NCBI RefSeq assembly: GCF_000717055.1
Contig: NZ_JNXI01000002.1
Coordinates: 124,001-188,000, forward strand
Reading direction: 5' to 3'
Length of the DNA stretch: 64,000 nucleotides
Source of the DNA: Streptomyces iakyrus
GTDB lineage: Bacteria > Actinomycetota > Actinomycetes > Streptomycetales > Streptomycetaceae
This document shows positions 17,555 through 26,560 of this stretch, in pieces (position 1 is the first letter of the stretch; every line of letters begins with the position of its first letter). A program made the translations under genes and the position numbers. The notes beneath the pieces were generated by a model. The model saw only the letters and a program-made list of their open reading frames with translations, made no database searches and was not told where the DNA came from.

Positions 17555-17950
17555 TCAGCAGCCGTAGTCGACCAGGTCGAACGACTCGTAGTGGTCGGCC
17601 GTGTAGTAGTCCTCCCGGTTCTGCTCACCGGTGACGATGCGCCGCGCTCCGCGGGTGGAGGAGCCCGGGGTGATGACCGTGTACTCGTGGTAGTAGCCGG
17701 ACGACTGGCTGGGCAGGATGCCTTCCCGGTTCTGGAAGACGGTGCCGTCCTGGTCGAACGGGTAGGGGCCGCCCTGTTCGATCAGGCCGAGCGTGTCGTG
17801 GGCCTGGGACGGCAGGGCGCTGTAGCAGATGTCGCCGACGGCGGTGGGGGCGGCGCCGGCCGTGGTGGCGGAGACGGTTCCGCCGACGAGGAGGGCGGAC
17901 AGGAGGGCGGCTGCTGCGCCGAGCCGCGAGGCGCGTGGGGGGAAATTCAT
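17555..17950 (-). CDS. secreted guanyl-specific ribonuclease, RNase Sa family
   Basis: The mature region reads CYSALPSQAHDTLGLIEQGG, PFDQDGTVFQNREGILPSQS, YYHEYTVITPG, RGARRIVTGEQNREDYYT and DHYESFDLVDYGC, which I recognise as RNase Sa-like. The catalytic Glu (YHEYTV), Arg (ARRIVTG) and His (ADHYESF) are present, and the two Cys flanking the mature domain would form the family's disulfide. Residues about 1-35 are a signal peptide (Arg-containing start, then AAAALLSALLVGGTVS, with cleavage near AGAAP). I chose the ATG at 17950 because it gives a normal signal peptide; ATGs at 17959 and 17983 are also in frame. The enzyme cleaves RNA after guanosine outside the cell. No barstar-like inhibitor gene is adjacent. 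Confidence 0.92.
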   Translation of the reverse strand: MNFPPRASRLGAAAALLSALLVGGTVSATTAGAAPTAVGDICYSALPSQAHDTLGLIEQGGPYPFDQDGTVFQNREGILPSQSSGYYHEYTVITPGSSTRGARRIVTGEQNREDYYTADHYESFDLVDYGC

Positions 17951-18057
17951 GGACCTCATGATGACGCGCGTAGACACTGGCATGTCAATGACAAGCGTGG
18001 AGAATTTCCTGTGAAGCCCCGTGCGTTCGCGGGGAGTTCATCCACGCACCGGCGCCC

Positions 18058-18684
18058 TCACGCGTCCTCCGGCAGTGCGAACTCGCCGTACTCCGGGCGG
18101 CCCTTCAGGGCGTACGTCTGGACCGACACGCCCGCGCCGGTGACGCTCCCGCCGGTGTGCTCGAACGCGGTCGGTACGGCGCCCTCCGTGAACAGCCGGA
18201 ACCCGGAGCCGAGCACGACCGGGAAGGTCAGCAGGTGCAGGGTGTCGACGAGGTCGAGCGCCAGCAGGGACCGGACCAGGGCACCGCTGCCGTGTACCTG
18301 GACCTCGCCGTCGGTGCGTTCCTTCACGGCGGCGACCTCTTCGGCGAGATCGCCGGTCAGCACCGTGGTGCCCGCCCAGCCGGGGTCCTTCAGGGTCGAG
18401 GAAGGCACGTACTTGGGCAGGGAGTTCAGCTTGGAGGCGACCGGGTCGGCGGGGTCGGTCACCTTGGGCCAGTACGTGGCGAAGATGTCGTAGGTACGGC
18501 GGCCGAGCAGGAAGGCGCCCGGGCGGGCGAAGACCTCGTCGATGAACCGGCCGAAGTCCTCGTCGGCGTACGGGAAGCTCCAGCCGCCGTGGGTGAAACC
18601 GCCCCGGGTGTCCTCCTGCGGCCCGCCGGGGGCCTGGTAGACGCCGTCGAGGGTGACGAAGAGGGTGGAGACGAGCTTGCCCAT
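18058..18684 (-). CDS. dihydrofolate reductase-like (RibD C-terminal family) protein
   Basis: A 208-residue protein starting MGKLVSTLFVTLDGVYQAPG, a characteristic opening of the RibD_C/DHFR-like family in actinobacteria. Further family segments are FLLGRRTYDIFATYWP, TTVLTGDLAEEVAAVKE, VHGSGALVRSLLALDLVD and LHLLTFPVVLGSGFRLF. The GSG segment is where NADPH is bound. These stand-alone proteins are presumed pyrimidine or pterin reductases, usually without known substrate. The gene is divergent from a short-chain dehydrogenase, 161 bp away. Confidence 0.9.
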   Translation of the reverse strand: MGKLVSTLFVTLDGVYQAPGGPQEDTRGGFTHGGWSFPYADEDFGRFIDEVFARPGAFLLGRRTYDIFATYWPKVTDPADPVASKLNSLPKYVPSSTLKDPGWAGTTVLTGDLAEEVAAVKERTDGEVQVHGSGALVRSLLALDLVDTLHLLTFPVVLGSGFRLFTEGAVPTAFEHTGGSVTGAGVSVQTYALKGRPEYGEFALPEDA

Positions 18685-18845
18685 GGCGGGTGCCTTCCTT
18701 CCGGTGGGCCGGGATCTGCTGCCATCGGTTCAGACCCCGCCGCCGCCCGCAACTCATCGCTGGGCCGTACGCACGCCGCCGGCGCCCCCACCTCGACGTC
18801 CGTTCGCCGCCAGCGCCAGTGCCGTGCGGCCGCTGGGATGGACTC

Positions 18846-19589
18846 ATGACCATTCAGGGAACTCTGCACGGCAAGGTGGCTCTCGTGACCGGCGGGAGCC
18901 GTGGGATCGGCGCGGCGACGGCGGTACGGCTCGCGCGGGAGGGCGCGGACGTGGCCGTCGGCCATGTGAACGGCAAGGAGGCGGCCGAGGACGTCGTCCG
19001 GGAGGTGGAGGCGCTGGGGCGCCGGGCGGTGGCGCTGCGCGCGGACGTGGCCGAGCCAGCCGAGGCGGCCGCCGTGGTGGACGCGGCGGCCCAGGCACTG
19101 GGCGGGCTCGACATCCTGGTCAACAACGCCGGGGTGGGGGTGCTCGGACCGCTGGAGGCCCTGTCGCTCGCGGAGGTGGACCGGGTCCTCGACGTCAACG
19201 TCCGGGGTGTCTTCCTGGCCTCCCAGGCGGCCGCGGCGCGGATGCCCGAGGGCGGGCGGATCATCACGATCGGCAGTTGCATCGCCCAGCGGGTGCCGGG
19301 ACCCGGCGGGACGCTCTACGCGACGAGCAAGGCGGCCCTGGCCGGTCTGACGAAGGCGCTGGCCAGGGAGCTGGGCGGACGCGGGATCACGGCCAACCTC
19401 GTCCTTCCCGGCCCGATCGACACGGACATGAACCCGGCGGACGGGCCGTACGCGGCCGGCCAGGCTGCGATGACGGCGCTGGGCCGGTTCGGGACGGCGG
19501 ACGAGGTGGCGTCGATGGTCGCCTACCTGGCGGGGGCGACGTATGTGACCGGGGCGGAGTTCCCGGTGGACGGCGGCCACGCGGCGTGA
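18846..19589 (+). CDS. short-chain dehydrogenase/reductase (FabG-like)
   Basis: A 247-residue classical SDR. The cofactor motif is TGGSRGIGAAT at about residues 14-24, NNAG follows in ILVNNAGVGVLG, the catalytic Ser is in TIGSCIAQ and the catalytic YxxxK is LYATSKAALAG. The C-terminus VTGAEFPVDGGHAA is the usual FabG-like end. Substrate unknown; NAD(P) dependence is expected from the family. I chose ATG 18846 because the Rossmann motif follows at the usual distance. Confidence 0.92.
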   Translation: MTIQGTLHGKVALVTGGSRGIGAATAVRLAREGADVAVGHVNGKEAAEDVVREVEALGRRAVALRADVAEPAEAAAVVDAAAQALGGLDILVNNAGVGVLGPLEALSLAEVDRVLDVNVRGVFLASQAAAARMPEGGRIITIGSCIAQRVPGPGGTLYATSKAALAGLTKALARELGGRGITANLVLPGPIDTDMNPADGPYAAGQAAMTALGRFGTADEVASMVAYLAGATYVTGAEFPVDGGHAA

Positions 19590-19591
19590 GA

Positions 19592-19781
19592 CACGCGGGA
19601 GCGCACCGATGCCGTCCGGCGGCCCCGACGCACACGACCCGGGCCGTGCTCTCGGAGGACTCCGGACACGCGGCCTGAGCCACGCCCGGCACACCGGCGG
19701 CGCCCGGCCCCGAGGCACGTGACCGGGGAGGAGGTCTCGGCGGTGTCAGGCACGCGGGGGCGCACCGATGCCGTCCGGCGG
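19592..19781. repeat. near-perfect 31-bp direct repeat after the SDR gene
   Basis: Positions 19592-19622 and 19751-19781 agree at 30 of 31 bases (sequence runs CACGCGGG, then A or G, then GCGCACCGATGCC and onward to GGCGG). The copies lie 159 bp apart in the 217-bp gap between the SDR and allantoicase genes. They are not in coding sequence. This could be a local duplication; no mobile element borders it. Confidence 0.7.
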
Positions 19782-19806
19782 GTGCGCCCCACGGTCACGG
19801 GGTCGT

Positions 19807-20922
19807 TCAGCCGCCCAGCTCCTGGTGGCGTGCCGCCAGCCGGCTCGTGCCCTCGTGGGTCAGGGAGCCGAACAGGCGCAGCCGGGAGATGCCCCCGTCG
19901 GGGAAGATGTCCACCCGCGCGTGCGTGCCGACGGCCGGCTCCGGCAGGACGAAGCGGTGGTTGGTGTCGGGCTGGAGGCGGGTGCGGGGCAGGATCTCCT
20001 GCCAGTCGCCCTCCTCGCCGTCCCTGACCGACACCGACGCCCAGCCGGCGCTGTTGCCCTTGAGGTAGGCCGTGTCGATCTCCAGGGCGCGGATCTGCGC
20101 CTGGGCGGCCAGCCGGTAGCGGATCCAGTCGTGGCCCTGATCGCGGCGGCGCCGGGTCTCCCAGCCGTCGTCCATCTTGAGGGAGCGGCCCGGCGCGATG
20201 GTGTTGGAGGCGGGCGAGTAGAAGCGGTTGGAGGCGTCCTCGGCCCGGCCGCCGTTCTCCAGGGCAACGACGTCGAAGGTGCCGAGCGCCTCCAGCCAGG
20301 CCGGGTCGGGGACGACCTCACCGTGGACGCGCAGGCGCGCGATGCCGCCGTCGGGGTGCTGGTTGACCCGCAGGTGCGTGAAGCACTGCTCGACATCGAC
20401 GGCGAACCCGTTCGCCGCGTGGCCGCCGACCGGGGTGCGCGGGACGAGGGTCGTCCACTTCACGTCGTCACCGAGGAGTTCCTCCGGCGACGGGGAGCCG
20501 ATGACGCGGGTGCCCTCGACGGACACGGCCTGCGGGTAGTTGCCGCGGAAGTGGGCGGTGTCGACGACGATCCCGCGGATCACGCCCGGGGCGCCGAGGC
20601 GGACCAGCGCCCAGTCGTGGTCCTCCTCGGTCGGCCAGGGGTGATCGGCGGAGGCGCCCCGGCGGCGGCGCGTCTCCCAGCCGTCCATGATCTTGCCCTT
20701 GTGGCCGAAGTGCTCGGGGTCGAACTCGGCGGGCCCGGGCACCAGCAGGTTCTCGCGCTGGGCGAAGAACTCGTCGTTGGCGGCGATGACACCGGCACCG
20801 AGGCGCCGGTCGGCGAGGTCGGTGTACCGGGTGAAGGGGAAGTCGGCGGTGCGGTAGTCCGCGTACGGGTCGCCGCCTCCGTAGGGGTTCGCGTCGCCGG
20901 TGAAGCTGGGGATCGCCGTCAC
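19807..20922 (-). CDS. alc: allantoicase
   Basis: A 371-residue protein. It has the two related halves of allantoicase: the first with DFPFTRYTDLADRRLGAGVI, GKIMDGWETRRRR and DWALVRLGAPGVIRGIVVDT; the second with LKMDDGWETRRRR, DWIRYRLAAQAQI and THARVDIFPDGGISRLRLFG. The internal duplication of DGWETRRRR is diagnostic. The enzyme hydrolyses allantoate to ureidoglycolate and urea. The GTG at 20922 follows AAGGCAG at suitable spacing. It is 38 bp downstream of allantoinase on the same strand, so both steps are in one operon. Confidence 0.95.
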   Translation of the reverse strand: MTAIPSFTGDANPYGGGDPYADYRTADFPFTRYTDLADRRLGAGVIAANDEFFAQRENLLVPGPAEFDPEHFGHKGKIMDGWETRRRRGASADHPWPTEEDHDWALVRLGAPGVIRGIVVDTAHFRGNYPQAVSVEGTRVIGSPSPEELLGDDVKWTTLVPRTPVGGHAANGFAVDVEQCFTHLRVNQHPDGGIARLRVHGEVVPDPAWLEALGTFDVVALENGGRAEDASNRFYSPASNTIAPGRSLKMDDGWETRRRRDQGHDWIRYRLAAQAQIRALEIDTAYLKGNSAGWASVSVRDGEEGDWQEILPRTRLQPDTNHRFVLPEPAVGTHARVDIFPDGGISRLRLFGSLTHEGTSRLAARHQELGG

Positions 20923-20960
20923 GATGATCAGGTCTGCCTTTCGGGTGTCCGGGATGGGAA

Positions 20961-22301
20961 TCAGTTGGTCCGGGTGAGGAGCCGCCCCTTCGGTTCGGTG
21001 AACTCGCCGTCCACGACGATGCGCTGCCCGCGCAGCCAGGTGGACTTCACGACGCCGTGCAGGGTCTTGCCGGCGTAGGCCGTGACGCGGTTGCGGTGCT
21101 GGAGGGCGACCGGGTCGACGGTGAAGGTCTCGTCGGGGGCGAGGACGGCGAAGTCGGCGTCGCGGCCCACCGCGATGGCGCCCTTGCGGTCGTCGAGCCC
21201 GACCAGTTCGGAGGTGCGCGCGGACATCCAGCGCACCACGTCCTCCAGGCCGTGCCCGCGCCTGCGGGCCTCCGTCCACACCGCGGCCAGGCTCAGCTGG
21301 AGTCCGGAGATGCCGCCCCAGGCCGTCGCGAAGTCGTCGGTCTTGAGGTCGGCCGTGGACGGGGAATGGTCGGTGACGACACAGTCGATGGTGCCGTCGG
21401 CGAGCGCCTGCCAGAGCAGGTCCTGGTTGGCGGCCTCGCGGATGGGCGGGCAGCACTTGAACTCGCTGGCGCCGTCGGGGACCTCCTCGGCGGTGAGGGT
21501 CAGGTAGTGGGGGCAGGTCTCCACGGTGATGCGGACGCCCTCCGCCCGCGCCCGGGCGATCATCGGCAGGGCGTCGCTGGAGGAGAGGTGCAGGACGTGC
21601 ACGCGCGCGTGGAGGGCCTTCGCCTCGCGGATGAGCTGGGCGATGGCGGTGTCCTCGGCGTCCCGGGGGCGGGAGGCGAGGAAGTCGGCGTACTTCGGGC
21701 CCGGCTGCTGCGGGGCGGAGGCGAGGAGCCGGGGGTCCTCGGCGTGCACGATGAGCAGGCCGTCGAAGGCGGCGATCTCGGCCATGGTGGCGGCGAGGGC
21801 GTCCCGCTCCAGGTGCGGGAACTCGTCGACGCCGGACGGTGACAGGAACGCCTTGAAGCCGAACACACCGGCCTCGTGCAGCGATCGGAGCTCTTTGACG
21901 TTGTCGGGCAGCGCGCCGCCCCAGAAGCCGACGTCGATGTGCGCCTTGTCGGCGGCGACCCGCTGCTTGGTGCGCAGGTGCGGGACGGTCGTGGTCGGAG
22001 GGAGGGAGTTCAGGGGCATGTCGACGAGCGTCGTGATGCCGCCGGCCGCGGCGGCGCGGGTGGCGGTCCAGAAGCCCTCCCACTCGGTGCGGCCCGGGTC
22101 GTTGACGTGCACGTGCGTGTCGACGAGGCCGGGCAGCAGGACGTGGTCGCCCAGGTCCTCCAGGCGGGCGCTCTCCGGTACGGGGGCCTCGTACGGGAGG
22201 ACGGCCGTGATCCTGCCGGCGGCGACCGCGACCGATGCGGCGCGGGTCCCCTCGGGAGTGATGACACGCGTCGAGCGGAGCACCAGTTCAGCGTCGGACA
22301 C
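20961..22301 (-). CDS. allB: allantoinase
   Basis: A 446-residue amidohydrolase. The zinc-binding signature is [20 protein letters not shown] (about residues 55-74); the carbamylated Lys is in the segment [10 protein letters not shown], and further His ligands lie in [12 protein letters not shown] and [12 protein letters not shown]; the catalytic Asp is in [10 protein letters not shown]. It opens the hydantoin ring of allantoin to give allantoate. The start is the GTG at 22301, preceded by AAAGGGG; an upstream TTG at 22319 would put the initiation codon inside the putative operator. It heads the operon with allantoicase. Confidence 0.96.
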   Translation of the reverse strand: MSDAELVLRSTRVITPEGTRAASVAVAAGRITAVLPYEAPVPESARLEDLGDHVLLPGLVDTHVHVNDPGRTEWEGFWTATRAAAAGGITTLVDMPLNSLPPTTTVPHLRTKQRVAADKAHIDVGFWGGALPDNVKELRSLHEAGVFGFKAFLSPSGVDEFPHLERDALAATMAEIAAFDGLLIVHAEDPRLLASAPQQPGPKYADFLASRPRDAEDTAIAQLIREAKALHARVHVLHLSSSDALPMIARARAEGVRITVETCPHYLTLTAEEVPDGASEFKCCPPIREAANQDLLWQALADGTIDCVVTDHSPSTADLKTDDFATAWGGISGLQLSLAAVWTEARRRGHGLEDVVRWMSARTSELVGLDDRKGAIAVGRDADFAVLAPDETFTVDPVALQHRNRVTAYAGKTLHGVVKSTWLRGQRIVVDGEFTEPKGRLLTRTN

Positions 22302-22314
22302 CCGAACCCCTTTC

Positions 22315-22331
22315 TTCAACGTTCTGTTGAA
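22315..22331. promoter_or_regulatory. candidate operator of the allantoin-pathway IclR regulator
   Basis: The inverted repeat TTCAAC-GTTCT-GTTGAA lies just upstream of the ribosome binding site of allantoinase and in the promoter gap shared with the divergent IclR gene. A matching site with the same 5-bp centre length (ATCAAC-AGACG-ATTGAA) lies upstream of malate synthase at 24736-24752. Glyoxylate from allantoin is used by malate synthase, so a shared regulator is biologically sensible. Confidence 0.6.
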
Positions 22332-22464
22332 GGAGTCTTCACTCCCACTTCGGCCCCGTCAAGGGCACACTGCTACAGAGCGCACACGGCACCCACCCCT
22401 GGACTTTTCCACGAAGCGGAATTAACATCCCGGGAAGCGAAATGCTACCCGAAAGGAACGCCCC

Positions 22465-23262
22465 GTGCCGACGTCCAGCGCCAGCACCACCGACTCCGCC
22501 AGGTCCTCCGCCAACGGCGGTGTCCAGTCCCTGGAGCGCGCCTTCGACCTGCTCGAACGGATGGCGGACGCGGGCGGGGAGGTGGGCCTGAGCGAGCTGT
22601 CGGCGAGCAGCGGACTGCCCCTGCCGACCATCCACCGCCTGATGCGCACACTCGTGGCCTGCGGCTACGTACGTCAGCAGCCCAACCGGCGGTACGCGCT
22701 CGGCCCGCGCCTGATCCGCCTCGGCGAATCGGCCTCCCGGCTGCTGGGGACCTGGGCGCGGCCCTACCTGGCACGGCTGGTCGAGGAGACCGGCGAGACG
22801 GCGAACATGGCCCTGCTGGACGGGGACGAGATCGTCTACGTGGCGCAGGTGCCGTCGAAGCACTCGATGCGGATGTTCACCGAGGTCGGCCGGCGGGTGC
22901 TGCCGCACTCGACGGGCGTGGGCAAGGCCCTGCTGGCCGGTTTCCCGCCGGAGGAGGTGCGGGCGCTGCTCTCGCGTACGGGCATGCCGGCGGCGACGGA
23001 GAAGACGATCACGACGCCCGACGGGTTCCTGGCCGCCCTGGAGGACGTGCGCCGGCAGGGTTACGCCATCGACGACAATGAGCAGGAGATCGGGGTCCGT
23101 TGCCTCGCGGTCCCGGTGCCCGACTCCCCCACCGCCGCGGCCATCTCCATCTCGGGCCCGGCGGGACGGGTCACGGAGGCGGCGACGGGCAAGATCGTGC
23201 CGGTGCTCCAGCAGGTCGCGGGGGAACTGTCCGAGGCGCTCGCGAGCCAGAGCCCCGCGTAA
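22465..23262 (+). CDS. allR: IclR-family regulator, probable allantoin-pathway repressor (AllR-like)
   Basis: A 265-residue protein with an N-terminal winged helix (about 20-85: VQSLERAFDLLERMADAGGE, LPLPTIHRLMRTLVACGYV, NRRYALGPRLIRLGE) and a C-terminal IclR effector domain (GEIVYVAQ-type segment DEIVYVAQVPSKHSMRMFT, LPHSTGVGKALLAGFPPEE, GYAIDDNEQEIGVRCLAVPV, AISISGPAGRVT). The effector domain segments are complete. It is divergent from allantoinase. In Streptomyces coelicolor a regulator of this family, AllR, is known to control allantoin genes and a malate synthase; the arrangement here matches, so I use that symbol by analogy. Confidence 0.88.
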   Translation: MPTSSASTTDSARSSANGGVQSLERAFDLLERMADAGGEVGLSELSASSGLPLPTIHRLMRTLVACGYVRQQPNRRYALGPRLIRLGESASRLLGTWARPYLARLVEETGETANMALLDGDEIVYVAQVPSKHSMRMFTEVGRRVLPHSTGVGKALLAGFPPEEVRALLSRTGMPAATEKTITTPDGFLAALEDVRRQGYAIDDNEQEIGVRCLAVPVPDSPTAAAISISGPAGRVTEAATGKIVPVLQQVAGELSEALASQSPA

Positions 23263-23381
23263 CCGTACGGACCACAGGGCACGGCGCCCCACCGCCGGGC
23301 CCGACAGGGCCGGGGCAGCGCCCGCCACCTGCTGTGGCGTGCACACCGGCCCGGTGCCGCACTCAGCCGTGTCGAGCCGGG

Positions 23382-23467
23382 TCAGCCCGGCATCGGCACG
23401 CAACCCTGTCGCCGAGATCAGCCCGGCGTCGGCACAGAACCCGACACCCGGACCAGCCCGGCGTCTC
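23382..23467. repeat. imperfect direct repeats downstream of the IclR gene
   Basis: The segment CAGCCCGGC(A/G)TCGGCAC with a following CA-rich part occurs at about 23382 and 23419, and a shorter copy (CAGCCCGGCGTC) at about 23453. The spacing is 37 and 34 bp. It lies in the 231-bp gap between two convergent genes. No hairpin with a clear U-tract was seen. Confidence 0.45.
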
Positions 23468-23493
23468 GCGGCCCCCGGTGCGCCCGGCCGGGC

Positions 23494-23829
23494 CTAGCCC
23501 TGGCCCCTGCCCCGCACCGGCCCCCCGAAGAGATCCACCGCCCGCCGGACCTCCCTCAGTTCCGCGGACAGCGCGCTCACCGAACCGATCGCGCCCGCGA
23601 TCAGCAGCAGGGAGCGGCGTAGGCCGGTGATCTCGGGGATGCCGTCGGCGGCCATGGCGGCCACGGCGGCCAGTTCCTCCTCGGCGACGGTCCGGTCGGC
23701 GAACTCGCCGGGATGGGCGGCCAGTCGGCGGCGCAACCGCGACACGGCGGAGCGCAGCTCCGTCACGCGCGGATCCTCGGCGCCGCCGGTCACAGGCCCC
23801 TGCCGCTTCTGCTCGACGCTCCGCAACAC
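23494..23829 (-). CDS. conserved actinobacterial protein, DUF5955-like
   Basis: A 111-residue protein, helical throughout: an N-terminal polar part, then ELRSAVSRLRRRLAAHPGEF, VAEEELAAVAAMAADGIPEI, LRRSLLLIAGAIGSVSALSA and ELREVRRAVDLFGG. I recognise this as the DUF5955-type family of Streptomyces; function is unknown. The GTG at 23829 follows a good ribosome binding site (GGGGGAGGACT) and is preferred over longer frames. The C-terminal helix pair may pack as a coiled coil. It converges with the IclR gene. Confidence 0.75.
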   Translation of the reverse strand: MLRSVEQKRQGPVTGGAEDPRVTELRSAVSRLRRRLAAHPGEFADRTVAEEELAAVAAMAADGIPEITGLRRSLLLIAGAIGSVSALSAELREVRRAVDLFGGPVRGRGQG

Positions 23830-24072
23830 AGTCCTCCCCCTCGCACCTCGTCGTGCGCGTGCCCTTCCGACGCCAAGTCCCCCACACCAGGCAGCCGTCG
23901 GGCACTCGGCAGGTCGGTGCGGGCGACAGTAAACGACGCGGACCACCAGGCGCCAGTCCATTGCGTCATCGACTTGTTTCGCTGAGTGACTTTCTGGCCG
24001 GAGGCGTACGCCCGTCCGACGCGCACCCCGCGCTGTCGCACCCCTGTACGGGGCGTGCGGTATGCAGGAGCC

Positions 24073-24687
24073 ATGACGACACGGGAGACGACGGACGGGG
24101 CACCGGCGGTTGCGGGAGTGCTGCTCGCGGCAGGTGGCGGACGGCGGCTCGGCGGGCGGCCCAAGGCGCTGCTCCCGCACCGGGGACGACCTCTGGTGGA
24201 GCACGCGGTGCGGGTGCTGCGGGAGGGCGGCTGCGCGACCGTCCATGTGATCCTCGGCGCGCAGGCCGACGAGGTGCGCGCCCGGGCCTCGCTCCCGGGG
24301 TGCGTCCTGGTCGGCAACCCCGACTGGGAGCAGGGGATGGGGAGTTCCCTGCGCGCCGGGCTCGACTCACTGACCGGAACAGGCGCGCGGGCCGCGCTGG
24401 TGTCGCTCGTCGACCAGCCCGGCATCGGCCCCGAGGCGGTGGCCCGGGTCCTTGCCGCGTACGAGGGCGAGGAGTCGCTCGTCTGCGCGGCGTACGACGG
24501 CGTGCGCGGCCATCCGGTGCTGTTCGGCGCCGCCCACTGGGCGGGCGTCGCCGCGACTGCGCACGGTGACAGGGGGGCACGCGCCTATCTGAAGGAGCAC
24601 CGGCCGCAGGTCGCCCTCGTCGAGTGCGGGGACGTCGCCCGGCCCTTCGACATCGACACCGAAGCCGATCTGGCCCACCTGGAGTGA
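24073..24687 (+). CDS. MobA-like NTP transferase (molybdenum cofactor nucleotidyltransferase family)
   Basis: A 204-residue protein with the nucleotide-binding signature LLAAGGGRRLGGRPKALLPH at about residues 17-36, then VILGAQADEVRARA, NPDWEQGMGSSLRAGLDSL and the metal-binding VDQPGIGPEAVARVL and DIDTEADLAHL at the end. This is the MocA/MobA (NTP_transf_3) family, which adds CMP or GMP to molybdopterin. It sits in the purine-catabolism neighbourhood, where a cytosine dinucleotide cofactor is needed by xanthine dehydrogenase; that link is inference, and no xanthine dehydrogenase is in the window. Confidence 0.88.
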   Translation: MTTRETTDGAPAVAGVLLAAGGGRRLGGRPKALLPHRGRPLVEHAVRVLREGGCATVHVILGAQADEVRARASLPGCVLVGNPDWEQGMGSSLRAGLDSLTGTGARAALVSLVDQPGIGPEAVARVLAAYEGEESLVCAAYDGVRGHPVLFGAAHWAGVAATAHGDRGARAYLKEHRPQVALVECGDVARPFDIDTEADLAHLE

Positions 24688-24735
24688 GCGGGGTGGCACG
24701 GAGCGCCACCTTGCCTCGACCCTGAGAATCTCGAC

Positions 24736-24752
24736 ATCAACAGACGATTGAA
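24736..24752. promoter_or_regulatory. candidate IclR-regulator operator upstream of malate synthase
   Basis: ATCAAC-AGACG-ATTGAA matches the allantoinase site at 22315-22331 in half-site sequence (10 of 12 outer bases) and in the 5-bp spacing. It lies 181 bp upstream of the malate synthase start in a 246-bp gap. This suggests shared control of allantoin breakdown and glyoxylate use. Confidence 0.5.
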
Positions 24753-24933
24753 CTTCCACCATGAGGAAACTAGTATCCACTGTTCAGAAGCGCCCGTCTT
24801 CCCCCAGCTCTCGGCTTCGCATGAGCCAGGGGCACCCCCATCGCGGGCGCCGAACGCCGTATCCGGGAAGACTGGCACCCGGTGCCAAGCACGCCGGCTC
24901 GTCTTCACAGCTCGCTGAAGGAAGTGACCGTTC

Positions 24934-26559
24934 ATGTCCGCTCCAGCGCCGTCCCCGCTGGCCATCGTCGACGCCGAGCCCCTGCCCCGGCAGGAGGAGG
25001 TCCTCACCGAAGCGGCGCTCGCCTTCGTGGCCGAGCTGCACCGGCGGTTCACGCCCCGGCGTGACGAGCTCCTCGCCCGCCGCGCCGAGCGCCGCGCCGA
25101 GATCGCCCGCACCTCCACCCTCGACTTCCTCCCGGAGACCGCCGCGATCCGCGCCGACGACTCCTGGAAGGTCGCTCCGGCCCCGGACGCACTGAACGAC
25201 CGCCGGGTCGAGATCACCGGTCCCACCGACCGCAAGATGACCATCAACGCCCTCAACTCGGGCGCCAAGGTATGGCTCGCGGACTTCGAGGACGCCTCCG
25301 CGCCCACGTGGGAGAACGTGGTCCTCGGCCAGGTCAACCTGATCGACGCCTACACCCGGAACATCGACTTCACGGACCCGAAGTCGGGCAAGTCCTACGC
25401 CCTGAAGGCGAACGAGGAGCTCGCCACGGTCGTCATGCGCCCGCGCGGCTGGCACCTGAACGAGCGTCACCTCGTCGACGCCGACGGCACCCCGGTGCCC
25501 GGCGCCCTCGTCGACTTCGGCCTGTACTTCTTCCACAACGCCCAGCGCCTGCTGGACCTCGGCAAGGGCCCGTACTTCTACCTCCCCAAGACGGAGTCCC
25601 ACCTGGAGACGCGCCTGTGGAACGAGGTGTTCGTCTTCGCGCAGGAGTACTGCGGCATCCCGCAGGGCACGGTCCGCGCGACCGTCCTCATCGAGACGAT
25701 CACCGCCGCATACGAGATGGAGGAGATCCTCTACGAACTGCGCGACCACGCCTCCGGGCTGAACGCGGGCCGCTGGGACTACCTGTTCTCCATCGTCAAG
25801 AACTTCCGTGACGGCGGCGCCAGGTTCGTCCTGCCGGACCGCAACGCGGTGACGATGACGGCCCCGTTCATGCGCGCCTACACCGAACTCCTCGTCCGCA
25901 CCTGCCACAAGCGCGGCGCGCACGCCATCGGCGGCATGGCGGCCTTCATCCCCTCCCGCCGGGACGCGGAGGTCAACAAGGTCGCCTTCGAGAAGGTCCG
26001 CGCCGACAAGGACCGCGAGGCCGGCGACGGCTTCGACGGCTCCTGGGTCGCCCATCCCGACCTGGTGCCGATCGCCATGGAGTCCTTCGACAAGGTCCTC
26101 GGCGACAAGCCGAACCAGAAGGACCGGCTGCGGGAGGACGTCGACGTCAAGGCGGCCGACCTCATCGCCGTCGACTCGCTCGACGCCAAGCCCACCTACG
26201 CGGGTCTGGTCAACGCCGTGCAGGTCGGCATCCGTTACATCGAGGCCTGGCTGCGCGGCATGGGCGCAGTCGCCATCTTCAACCTGATGGAGGACGCGGC
26301 CACCGCCGAGATCTCCCGCTCCCAGATCTGGCAGTGGATCAACGCGGAGGTCGTCCTCGACAACGGCGAGCAGGTCACCGCCGATCTGGCCCGCAAGGTC
26401 GCCGCCGGGGAACTCGCGAACATCAAGGCCGAGATCGGCGACGAGGCCTTCGCGGCCGGCAACTGGCAGCAGGCCCACGACCTGCTGCTGACGGTCTCCC
26501 TCGACGAGGACTACGCCGACTTCCTGACCCTGCCGGCGTACGAGCAGCTCAAGGGCTGA
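24934..26559 (+). CDS. aceB: malate synthase A
   Basis: A 541-residue protein, the normal length for malate synthase A. Key segments are [56 protein letters not shown] (catalytic Arg region), [40 protein letters not shown] and [13 protein letters not shown]; the C-terminal [20 protein letters not shown] carries the catalytic Asp. It condenses glyoxylate with acetyl-CoA to malate. Placed beside allantoin genes it disposes of glyoxylate released from ureidoglycolate. A probable operator precedes it (24736-24752). The ATG at 24934 follows CTCGCTGAAGGAAG, a reasonable ribosome binding site. Confidence 0.97.
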   Translation: MSAPAPSPLAIVDAEPLPRQEEVLTEAALAFVAELHRRFTPRRDELLARRAERRAEIARTSTLDFLPETAAIRADDSWKVAPAPDALNDRRVEITGPTDRKMTINALNSGAKVWLADFEDASAPTWENVVLGQVNLIDAYTRNIDFTDPKSGKSYALKANEELATVVMRPRGWHLNERHLVDADGTPVPGALVDFGLYFFHNAQRLLDLGKGPYFYLPKTESHLETRLWNEVFVFAQEYCGIPQGTVRATVLIETITAAYEMEEILYELRDHASGLNAGRWDYLFSIVKNFRDGGARFVLPDRNAVTMTAPFMRAYTELLVRTCHKRGAHAIGGMAAFIPSRRDAEVNKVAFEKVRADKDREAGDGFDGSWVAHPDLVPIAMESFDKVLGDKPNQKDRLREDVDVKAADLIAVDSLDAKPTYAGLVNAVQVGIRYIEAWLRGMGAVAIFNLMEDAATAEISRSQIWQWINAEVVLDNGEQVTADLARKVAAGELANIKAEIGDEAFAAGNWQQAHDLLLTVSLDEDYADFLTLPAYEQLKG

Positions 26560-26560
26560 C

